20,924 nt of DNA, taken from assembly GCA_018897395.1 (NCBI GenBank), contig JAHIKV010000184.1, positions 1-20,924 on the forward strand, in the 5' to 3' direction. Source of the DNA: Planctomycetota bacterium. GTDB taxonomy: Bacteria > Planctomycetota > Planctomycetia > Pirellulales > Thermoguttaceae. The notes beneath the pieces are model-generated. The model saw only the letters and a program-made list of their open reading frames with translations. It was not told the origin of the DNA and did no database searches. Below are positions 14,816-20,924 of this stretch, in pieces. The translations under genes and the position numbers were made by a program. Numbering within the stretch: position 1 is the first letter of the stretch; each line of letters starts with the position of its first letter.

Positions 14816-17515
14816 ATGAGCACAATTCAGGACGGCAATTGGGTCGTCAGCACGAACGCCCTGCACGCCGACAACGGCGTCGGCGTAGTACAGCAGGTTC
14901 GCGGAGAACAGGCGAAGGTGGAGTTCCGCCCGACGGTCTTCTCGAAACCGCCCTATCTGACCTTATCGCGCACGCTGAGCCTCAATGATCTTCGGGTCGT
15001 TAGGTCGCCACTGGAGCGCCTCCGGGACGGCGAGTTCGACGAACCGTGGCGCTTCGACCTGCGGACGCGGGCGGCGCAGTTGCTGGTCTGCAACCGCGAC
15101 GGCCAACTGGGCGACGCGCGGACGGACTTGCTGCCGCATCAGATCAGCGTGGCCCACCGGGTGGTCTCCAGCCCGAGGCGGCGCTATCTGATCGCCGATG
15201 AGGTCGGCCTGGGCAAGACAATCGAGGCGGGGATGATCCTCTACGCTCTACGGCAGCGGGGCCAGGCGCGGCGGGTGCTGATCGTGCCGCCGGCGGGGCT
15301 GACGCTGCAATGGCAGGAGGAAATGGAGGACAAGTTCGACCTGAAGTTCGCCGTGTATCGTGAGGACGTGGACGGTCCGCTGGCGTTCGACCAGATGGAT
15401 TACCTGATTGCGTCGGTGGACACGCTAAAACTGGATCGTTTGCTGAAGGGCGGACGGCGCGAGGGGCACAAGACAATGCTGCTCGGTTCGCGCGACTGGG
15501 ACGTGATCATTTTCGACGAGGCGCACAAACTGTCGGCGAAGACCTGGTCGCCGCAGAAGACGGAGAAAACGCTGAACTATCGCCTGGCGGAAGACTTACA
15601 GGAACGCTGCCGGGCGCTGATCCTCCTAACGGCTACGCCGCACCAGGGGGATGAGTCGAAGTTTCAGAACCTAGTGTCGCTGCTGCATCCCGACGTAACC
15701 TTCGAGGAATCTGCCACGGCGGGAGATGAAGACGGGCTGATCCCTTTCACGGACCTGATCCTCCGCAACCGCAAGAGCAAGGTGACGGACGCGGACGGCA
15801 ATCCGATCTTCAAGGGCATGGACATTCATCCAGTGCGCGTCGCTCTCTTGGACAATGGGGAAAGGCAGTTTGACAAGGCGTTGGAGTCCTACCTTCGCGA
15901 GGGCTACGGCTTCGCGGATCAAGACCCCGGCGACAAGCAGCACAAGGCCATTGGATTCGTCATGACAACGTTCCAGAAGTTGGCGGCGAGCAGCACGCGG
16001 GCGATCAAGGCGGCGCTCCAGAAGCGCCTTGTGAACCTTCAGGCTACTGTCCAGGCGGAGGAGAACCAGGACGAAGCCGAATACGACGCCCGCCATCAAG
16101 GGGAATTCGAGGCGCGCAAGGCGGGGCAAGTGCGCCAGGCGTTCATTGAGACGGAAGTTGAGATGCTGGAGAAACTGCTTGCAGTGAACGTGCCCGGCGA
16201 CGCCAAGCAGAGCGAGTTGTCCAAGGTGATCGAGTCCGTGAGTAGGGATGCGCCGGACCAGTTGGTGTTGATATTCACGGAATATCTGGCGACTCAAGAC
16301 TTCCTGATTGAACTCCTGGAGCATGCTCACGGGGAAGGCTGCACGGCGAGAATTCGTGGCGGGATGACCATGTGGGAGAAGAAGAAAAGCATCGCCGCGT
16401 TCCGCGACAACCCGAAAGTGCGTTTCCTGGTATCCACTGAAGCGGGCGGCGAAGGAATCAACCTCCAGTTCGCTCATGTCATGATTAACTACGACCTGCC
16501 ATGGAATCCGTTTCGGCTGGCGCAAAGATACGGCCGCCTTTACCGCTACGGCCAGGACAAGCGAGTGCAGGTCTTCAACTTCCAGAACGCGGGAACCATC
16601 GAAGACCGCGTTCGCGAATATCTGGAGCAGAAGACCCGAGCAGCAGCGGGCCGACTATCGGGATTAACCGGCGAGACTCCCGAAGAGATCGAAGAGGGAT
16701 TGCTCGGTCTGTTTGAAGAGTATCTGAACTATGAGAAGATTTACCGAGAGGGCTTGACCAAGGGCAACATCAAACCTTCACAGAAAGAAATCGACGAGGC
16801 GGTCAAGAAGGCCGAAGAATCTTATAAGATCGCCTATGCCAGCCTGTTCAGCAAAGACATCGCGCCCTTCAACCCTGAGCGGTTTAGGTGCGAAGTGCAG
16901 AGTCCTCTCACCCTCGAAGACGTGAAAGCGTTTGTTTTGGAGTTCGTCAAGCGAGAGGGCCGCAAGGTGACCGAATCCGGCGATGGGATGTTTGAGTTTC
17001 TCCTGCCGGATAGCCTGAAAGGAGTGAAGGGACTGGAGCGGCGCTACGTGAAGGTGACCTTCGACAGGGCGATTGCCATCCGCAACTCGGAAGCGGAATT
17101 CATGGCAATCGGGCACCCGTTCACGAACGCGGTGCTGAAGCGTTGCGGCTCTTTTGACTTCGGAGGCTTGGCGAGTTCAAAGGCGGTTCGGCGCTCACCA
17201 CTCGTATCTGGCAATGGGGCGCTGTTCAACTTCACCGTGAAGGTCACGAAAGCGGTCGCGGATGGTGAGAGCGTCTTCTTCGAGTTCATCCCTGCCTTCG
17301 TGCGCGACGACGGGACGGTTGAACCGAAGGCCGCGGATGCCATCGTGTCGGCGCCGGCCGAGGCTAACATGCCGTCAAAAGAGACAGCCTTACTCGCGAA
17401 CGCTGAGTCTCTGTTCGAGAAAGCCAAAGGTGAAGTGCTTGCGCAATGCGCCCAGTATCAGCCTTGGGATGAGGACGTATTTTGCCTAAACGCACTTCGT
17501 ATCCAGGTAACCTGA
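14816..17515 (+). CDS. SNF2/RapA-family helicase of the methylase operon
   Basis: An 899-residue superfamily 2 ATPase. A small beta-rich N-terminal domain (about 5-62) resembles the SH3-like barrels of RapA. Helicase motifs are intact: DEVGLGKTIEAG (128-139, Walker A), DEAH (234-237), TATP (272-275), STEAGGEGINLQ (540-551) and QRYGRLYRYGQ (570-580, with both arginines). A lysine-rich coiled region lies near 395-450, and a C-terminal domain (about 640-899) has no family I can name. RapA/HepA-like SNF2 proteins translocate on double-stranded DNA without unwinding it. With the methylase-nuclease it probably forms a restriction complex, the helicase acting as motor or sensor. It resembles DrmD of class 1 DISARM, but drmA, drmB and drmC are not in this window. 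Confidence 0.88.
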   Translation: MSTIQDGNWVVSTNALHADNGVGVVQQVRGEQAKVEFRPTVFSKPPYLTLSRTLSLNDLRVVRSPLERLRDGEFDEPWRFDLRTRAAQLLVCNRDGQLGDARTDLLPHQISVAHRVVSSPRRRYLIADEVGLGKTIEAGMILYALRQRGQARRVLIVPPAGLTLQWQEEMEDKFDLKFAVYREDVDGPLAFDQMDYLIASVDTLKLDRLLKGGRREGHKTMLLGSRDWDVIIFDEAHKLSAKTWSPQKTEKTLNYRLAEDLQERCRALILLTATPHQGDESKFQNLVSLLHPDVTFEESATAGDEDGLIPFTDLILRNRKSKVTDADGNPIFKGMDIHPVRVALLDNGERQFDKALESYLREGYGFADQDPGDKQHKAIGFVMTTFQKLAASSTRAIKAALQKRLVNLQATVQAEENQDEAEYDARHQGEFEARKAGQVRQAFIETEVEMLEKLLAVNVPGDAKQSELSKVIESVSRDAPDQLVLIFTEYLATQDFLIELLEHAHGEGCTARIRGGMTMWEKKKSIAAFRDNPKVRFLVSTEAGGEGINLQFAHVMINYDLPWNPFRLAQRYGRLYRYGQDKRVQVFNFQNAGTIEDRVREYLEQKTRAAAGRLSGLTGETPEEIEEGLLGLFEEYLNYEKIYREGLTKGNIKPSQKEIDEAVKKAEESYKIAYASLFSKDIAPFNPERFRCEVQSPLTLEDVKAFVLEFVKREGRKVTESGDGMFEFLLPDSLKGVKGLERRYVKVTFDRAIAIRNSEAEFMAIGHPFTNAVLKRCGSFDFGGLASSKAVRRSPLVSGNGALFNFTVKVTKAVADGESVFFEFIPAFVRDDGTVEPKAADAIVSAPAEANMPSKETALLANAESLFEKAKGEVLAQCAQYQPWDEDVFCLNALRIQVT

Positions 17516-17652
17516 TCATCTGCTCTGCCTGTGGTCGTTTGGCTTTTTTCGCGCGGGCCAAGGGCGGGCGCAAAAACCGCTTTTTACGCCCGGAAGTCAG
17601 TGGTTAGTGGTCAGCAGACAGGCACACCACGGTCTGGAGTGAAAAACCACTT

Positions 17653-17681
17653 CCCCGCCGTGTATTCACGGCGGGCTAAAT
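17653..17681. repeat. GCTAAAT-anchored palindrome, copy 2 of an identical pair
   Basis: It is identical over 29 bp to 205-233, in the same orientation, with a 9-bp perfect stem and TATT loop. It sits between the helicase gene and the isochorismatase gene, which converge, so it may terminate either. Confidence 0.75.
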
Positions 17682-17692
17682 GATGGATTATT

Positions 17693-18292
17693 CTATACCG
17701 GCGCCTTTTCGACGGCCAAGCGGCTGATCCGCTTGAATTCCGGTGTGCCGGCGGCCTCGCACCACTCGAACATCGCCGCCTCGGTGGTGGTCAACGTCGC
17801 CCCGGCCGAATCCATCCGCCCGATGGCCGTCCGATAGTCCACCTCGAACCGCGAGCCGATCGCGTCGGCCGCGACGTAAACCCGCCGGCCGTCGGCCAAC
17901 AGGTCGAGCACCGTTTGCTGTACGCACACGTGGGCCTCGATCCCGCAGACCAGAATCTTGTGGATGCCGCGCTGCTGAATCTCGTCGAACAGGCCCGGAC
18001 AGCCGCCGGCGCTGAAGGTCAGCTTCGAGGGGACCGCCGCCGTCAGCCGCTCGGCCAATTCGCCCGCCGTCGGCCCCAAACCCTTCGGATACTGTTCGGT
18101 GGCCAGGACCGGCAATCCGAGAATCCCGGCGGCGTCGATCAACCGCCTTGCGTTCCACACGATCCGCGGTGCATCGGCGATTGCGGACAGCAGTTTTTCT
18201 TGCACGTCAACGACCAGCAGCGCCGTCTCTCCGCGCGACATCAACTCGGGGCTTCTCGGCAAGGCGTTTGGTTCATCCATGCCCCACAGCAT
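17693..18292 (-). CDS. Isochorismatase-family cysteine hydrolase
   Basis: A 199-residue protein of the isochorismatase/nicotinamidase superfamily, which hydrolyses C-N or ether bonds in small metabolites in the cytoplasm. The catalytic triad is visible: Asp29 in ALLVVDVQEKLL, Lys90 in VPSKLTFSA and Cys123 in CGIEAHVCVQQT. The cis-peptide region GIEA and the TEQYPKGLGPT segment (65-75) match the YcaC-like hydrolase subgroup whose substrate is often unknown. Two starts are possible: ATG at 18292, or ATG at 18280 giving MDEPNALPRS, which fits homologues slightly better. Neither has a strong ribosome-binding site. It stands alone, so its context gives no pathway. Confidence 0.85.
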   Translation of the reverse strand: MLWGMDEPNALPRSPELMSRGETALLVVDVQEKLLSAIADAPRIVWNARRLIDAAGILGLPVLATEQYPKGLGPTAGELAERLTAAVPSKLTFSAGGCPGLFDEIQQRGIHKILVCGIEAHVCVQQTVLDLLADGRRVYVAADAIGSRFEVDYRTAIGRMDSAGATLTTTEAAMFEWCEAAGTPEFKRISRLAVEKAPV

Positions 18293-18364
18293 ACCGCAAC
18301 CCTATCCGCGCGGCAACGCCCCGGATCATACAACCGCGCCGTGGCGGTCGCGTCCCGCAAACCC

Positions 18365-18390
18365 GTTTAGCGGCCGCCGGCACGGCGGCC
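18365..18390. repeat. GTTTAGC-anchored palindrome
   Basis: GTTTAGC is followed by a 7-bp perfect stem (GGCCGCC at 18372-18378, GGCGGCC at 18384-18390) around GGCAC. The first 14 bases match the left end of the element at 1440. Confidence 0.65.
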
Positions 18391-18472
18391 CACTATCCAC
18401 TACACGACATTCAACCTAAAGTCGTGGTCCAGTTTCTTGGGGCCAGTATAATACTTTTGCGGCGGCCCAGGA

Positions 18473-18502
18473 TTGACGGATTCCCGGCAGGGGCGGGATA
18501 AT
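18473..18502 (+). promoter_or_regulatory. Candidate sigma-70 promoter upstream of the FtsQ-like gene
   Basis: TTGACG (18473-18478) and GATAAT (18497-18502) are 18 nt apart, each one base from consensus. It lies about 250 nt before the next gene, with the MITE between, so the transcript leader would contain the cruciform. Pattern match only. Confidence 0.35.
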
Positions 18503-18580
18503 GGTTGTCCCAACCCAATGCGCGTGGATTCATTGCCGCCTCCCGGGTGAAAACTGAGTGTTATCAATAACCACCCAGTC

Positions 18581-18702
18581 TAGTGGTCTGTCCATCTCGA
18601 CTTTACACGTTGGGTGCCACTGCTGGCTTGTCCAGCAGTGCCGGAAACACGGTTGGACAAGCCAACCGTGGCACCCGTAATTTCAACTTGGACAGACCAC
18701 TA
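18581..18702. mobile_element. MITE-like cruciform element with 14-bp terminal repeats
   Basis: The 122-bp element has perfect 14-bp terminal inverted repeats, TAGTGGTCTGTCCA and TGGACAGACCACTA. Inside is a perfect GGGTGCCAC/GTGGCACCC pair and two small hairpins, TGCTGG-CTTGT-CCAGCA and GGTTGG-ACAAG-CCAACC, whose loops are complementary. It has no coding capacity, so any mobility would need a transposase supplied elsewhere. TA at each end may be a target duplication or part of the repeat. Confidence 0.75.
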
Positions 18703-18752
18703 GCCCCGACGAGGCAGCGTTTCATTCCATTACAAAAGGTTATGAGCAACCG

Positions 18753-19703
18753 ATGAGCGCCGCCAAGAAGCGAAAAGCGACGAAGACGGACTCCGCATGG
18801 TTTCGCGGCGTATTCTCCTGGTTGTTTGGGCCGGGCCGATTGGCGCTGATCGTGGTGGTGCTTTTCGCCGCATTTGCCGGCGGCACTTATCTGGCATGGA
18901 TGAAGCTCAAGGGGCGAATACTCGGCTCGCCGGAGTATCGGCTCGACCCGCAAGAGGTCGAGATCACGCCGCTGCCCGATTGGATCCACGGCGATCTCCG
19001 CGAGGATGTGTTCCGCGATCCGGCGCTCGACGGTCCCTTATCGATCATGGACGACGATCTGGCCGAGCGGATCGCCCGCGCTTTTGCTCGGCATCCGTGG
19101 GTGGCGAAGGTCGTCCGCGTCAGCAAACACCATCCGGCCTCGGTCCAGGTGGAGTTGGAATATCGCCGGCCGGTGTGCATGGTCGAGGTTCCGGGCGGGT
19201 TGTTTCCGGTCGACGTGGAAGGGTATTTGTTGCCCGGCCGCGATTTTTCGCCCGGCGAGGCCGCCCGTTACCCGCGCATCTCGGGCGTCGAGCGAATGCC
19301 GATCGGACCGCCGGGCAGCCGTTGGCCGGACTCCAAGGTAATCGGCGGGGCGGAGATCGCCGCCGCGCTGGGGCCCGCCTGGGAGGCGATGAGACTGCAA
19401 CGGATCGTCCCGCTGGCCGCCGATCCGGCCGTTGCGGCCGTGGGAGGAGTTGTAGGCGGCGACTCCAGTCGCCGAAAAACGCCGCGCCGCTCGGTCGAGC
19501 CGTTTTTCGCGCTCGTCACCCGCGGCGGGACGCGTATCCTTTGGGGATATGCCCCGGGCGCAGGCGCAATCGGCGAGTTGACGGTCGAGGAAAAAGTCGC
19601 CCGCTTGAAGCGATACCTGGCCGACCACGACACGCTCGACGGCCGTGGAGGCCGTCGGCAAGAGTTGGACGTGCGAACCATGCCCCCTTCCGTTGCCCGA
19701 TAG
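18753..19703 (+). CDS. FtsQ/DivIB-like POTRA protein
   Basis: A 316-residue protein with a basic cytoplasmic tail, one membrane segment (about 30-50) and an extracytoplasmic region. Residues about 66-140 look like a POTRA domain followed by the FtsQ beta start: IARAFARHPWVAKVVRVSKHHP, then EYRRPVCMVEV and FPVDVEGYLLP. The C-terminal DHDTLDGRGGRRQELDVR has the pattern that ends FtsQ beta domains. FtsQ is a division scaffold binding FtsB and FtsL. Planctomycetes generally lack FtsZ, so retention of such a protein is notable. An insertion at 231-249 contains a palindrome in frame. No division or murein gene is adjacent, which weakens the contextual support. The start is the first ATG before the basic tail. 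Confidence 0.7.
   Translation: MSAAKKRKATKTDSAWFRGVFSWLFGPGRLALIVVVLFAAFAGGTYLAWMKLKGRILGSPEYRLDPQEVEITPLPDWIHGDLREDVFRDPALDGPLSIMDDDLAERIARAFARHPWVAKVVRVSKHHPASVQVELEYRRPVCMVEVPGGLFPVDVEGYLLPGRDFSPGEAARYPRISGVERMPIGPPGSRWPDSKVIGGAEIAAALGPAWEAMRLQRIVPLAADPAVAAVGGVVGGDSSRRKTPRRSVEPFFALVTRGGTRILWGYAPGAGAIGELTVEEKVARLKRYLADHDTLDGRGGRRQELDVRTMPPSVAR
19457..19474. repeat. Palindrome inside the FtsQ-like reading frame
   Basis: CGGCGACT and AGTCGCCG form a perfect 8-bp stem around CC. It encodes part of a hydrophilic GGDSSRRKTPRR stretch that interrupts the expected beta region of the protein. Reading frame is kept. Confidence 0.55.
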
Positions 19704-19759
19704 TAGTGATCAAACGAAACAACACAATATGCCGAGCCCTGAATCCTGGCCCCATATAA

Positions 19760-19784
19760 CGCCGCGTAGACGCGGCGGCTAAAC
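19760..19784. repeat. GCTAAAC-anchored palindrome before ilvC-like gene
   Basis: A 7-bp perfect stem (CGCCGCG at 19760-19766, CGCGGCG at 19771-19777) around TAGA runs into GCTAAAC. It is a member of the same anchored family, lying 27 nt before the IlvC-like start. Confidence 0.65.
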
Positions 19785-19811
19785 GGTTCCCGAACCCCGA
19801 ACCTCTCTTCA

Positions 19812-20816
19812 ATGCCCGCCATAATCCACCAAGACAACGACGCCGACCTCTCGCTGCTGGAGAACAAAACGATAGCCGTGCTGGGCTACGGTTCGCAGGG
19901 CCACGCCCACGCACAAAATCTGCGCGAGAGCGGTCTCCGCGTGATCGTGGCCGAACTGCCGGAGACGGACAACCATCGGCAGGCCGTGGCAGACGGCTTC
20001 CAGCCGGTCTCGGCGGCCGAGGCAGTCCGGCAGAGCGACGTCGCCGCCGTCTTGTTGCCCGACGAGGTTGTACACGAGGTGTTTCGCGCGGAGATACGCG
20101 ACCATCTAACGCCAGGCGACGTGCTGATTTTTGCACACGGCTTCAACGTTCGTTTCGGCCTGATCGACGTGCCCGAGGGCGTATCGGCCGTTCTCGTCGC
20201 GCCTTTGGGACCGGGGTGTTTGGTGCGGGAGAAATATGTACGCGGCGAGGGGGTGCCGTGCCTGATTGCAACGGCCGAAGGCGCCGGTCGGGATGCGATG
20301 GCAGTCGGCCTGGCCTACGCCAAGGGGATCGGCTGCACCCGCGCCGGAGCGATCGAAACCACCTTCGCCGAGGAGACCGAAACCGACCTGTTCGGCGAGC
20401 AAGCGGTCCTCTGCGGCGGGCTGAGCGCCTTGATGCAAGCCGGGTTCGAGACGCTCGTCGAGGCGGGCTATCAGCCGGAAATCGCCTACCTCGTCTCCGT
20501 CCACGAGGTGAAGCAGATCGTCGATCTGATCCACCAGGGCGGCCTGGGCTACATGCGCCGCTGCGTATCGAACACCGCCGAATACGGCGACTACACCCGA
20601 GGACCGCGAATCATCGACGATCGGACCAAGGCCGAGATGCGGCGGATACTGGCTGAAATCAGCGACGGCCGGTTCGCCCGCGAGTGGATCGAAGAGAACC
20701 GTTCCGGGGCCGCGGATTTCGAGGAAATGCGCCGTCGGCAAGCGGCGCACTCGATGGGAGAGATCGGCCGCCGGATGCGGGAACTGATATCCGGGGTCAA
20801 TGCGAAAGAGGGCTGA
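19812..20816 (+). CDS. Ketol-acid reductoisomerase homologue with altered active site
   Basis: A 334-residue class I IlvC homologue of normal length. IlvC converts acetolactate to dihydroxyisovalerate in valine and isoleucine synthesis, using NADPH and magnesium. The nucleotide-binding loop GYGSQGHAHAQNL (25-37) and the knotted C-terminal domain with TTFAEETETDLFGEQAVLCG (183-202) are conserved, including Asp192 and Glu196. Other catalytic positions differ. The family has APKGPGH where this protein has APLGPGC, so the lysine is Leu132. The family has YFECLHE where this has YLVSVHE, so the first glutamate is Val228; Glu232 and Ser253 remain. Glu48 at the end of the second strand may favour NADH. 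I infer a paralogue that has changed or lost the standard reaction. The start matches that of the family. Confidence 0.85.
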   Translation: MPAIIHQDNDADLSLLENKTIAVLGYGSQGHAHAQNLRESGLRVIVAELPETDNHRQAVADGFQPVSAAEAVRQSDVAAVLLPDEVVHEVFRAEIRDHLTPGDVLIFAHGFNVRFGLIDVPEGVSAVLVAPLGPGCLVREKYVRGEGVPCLIATAEGAGRDAMAVGLAYAKGIGCTRAGAIETTFAEETETDLFGEQAVLCGGLSALMQAGFETLVEAGYQPEIAYLVSVHEVKQIVDLIHQGGLGYMRRCVSNTAEYGDYTRGPRIIDDRTKAEMRRILAEISDGRFAREWIEENRSGAADFEEMRRRQAAHSMGEIGRRMRELISGVNAKEG

Positions 20817-20817
20817 C

Positions 20818-20924
20818 TTACTTTCGCCGCGAGCCGTAGTAGGCGGCCACTGCTTTGCGACATTCCGGACACAGGTAATGGCTGCACCGGTGCGGAATGC
20901 CGATCGTCTCCCAAACCGTCGTCG
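20818..20924 (-). CDS. C-terminal end of a small Cys/His protein, cut by the window edge
   Basis: Thirty-four residues are visible before TAA, including TIGIPHRCSHYLCPECRKAV and ending YYGSRRK. The spacing C-x2-H-x3-C-x2-C suggests a zinc-binding site. The remainder lies beyond the right edge, so no function can be given. It converges on the IlvC-like gene with 1 nt between stop codons. Confidence 0.5.
   Translation of the reverse strand, partial: TTVWETIGIPHRCSHYLCPECRKAVAAYYGSRRK

Larger units (their letters stand above)
18293..18752. other. Intergenic stretch with a palindrome, promoter candidate and MITE
   Basis: No gene is supported. It contains a GTTTAGC palindrome (18365-18390), an isolated perfect TATAAT (18447-18452) without a good -35 box, a better promoter pair at 18473-18502, and the MITE-like element at 18581-18702 directly before the FtsQ-like gene. 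Confidence 0.55.

Noticed and set aside
11486..17515. Complete class 1 DISARM system
   Set aside because: The helicase and methylase are comparable, but drmA, drmB and drmC are missing: an unrelated isochorismatase gene follows and an EEP gene precedes.

Overview
The window looks like chromosomal DNA of a planctomycete, probably a Pirellulales-type organism. The clues are a secreted YTV-repeat protein, a secreted HEAT-repeat protein and a BRCT-MerR-TPR fusion of a planctomycete kind, together with high GC and many palindromic intergenic elements anchored on TTTAGC/GCTAAA. The assignment rests on recognising families by eye; no search was run.

Left part (1-6357): a two-CBS protein with a degenerate GGDEF domain, a convergent lipoate-protein ligase, a RelE/ParE-Phd toxin-antitoxin (TA) pair, a secreted YTV protein built on 16-residue repeats, a second ParE-type TA pair, and the BRCT-MerR-TPR gene. 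Middle part (6358-11060): a GA/CT simple-sequence hairpin, a polytopic membrane protein, a third TA pair on the minus strand, a secreted HEAT-repeat protein (minus), and a divergent membrane-anchored EEP-fold protein whose catalytic residues are mostly replaced.

Right-centre (11061-17692): a 21-bp tandem repeat array (ten in-phase copies) precedes a two-gene operon. The first gene is a 1106-aa protein joining an apparent PD-(D/E)XK nuclease motif to an N6-adenine methylase. The second is an 899-aa RapA/SNF2-type helicase. Its ribosome-binding site overlaps the stop codon of the first gene, so the pair is translationally coupled. It looks like a compact restriction-modification or DISARM-related anti-phage system without the DISARM core genes, and it is the best candidate here for a new system.

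Right end (17693-20924): an isochorismatase-family hydrolase (minus), a MITE-like cruciform element, an FtsQ/POTRA-like division protein with a palindrome inside its reading frame, a ketol-acid reductoisomerase (IlvC) homologue lacking the catalytic lysine and one active-site glutamate, and the 3' end of a small Cys/His protein entering from the right on the minus strand.

Three themes run through the window: repeated small selfish or defence modules (three TA pairs and the methylase-helicase operon), dispersed palindromes in almost every larger intergenic gap, and several enzyme-family proteins with eroded active sites (GGDEF, EEP, IlvC).
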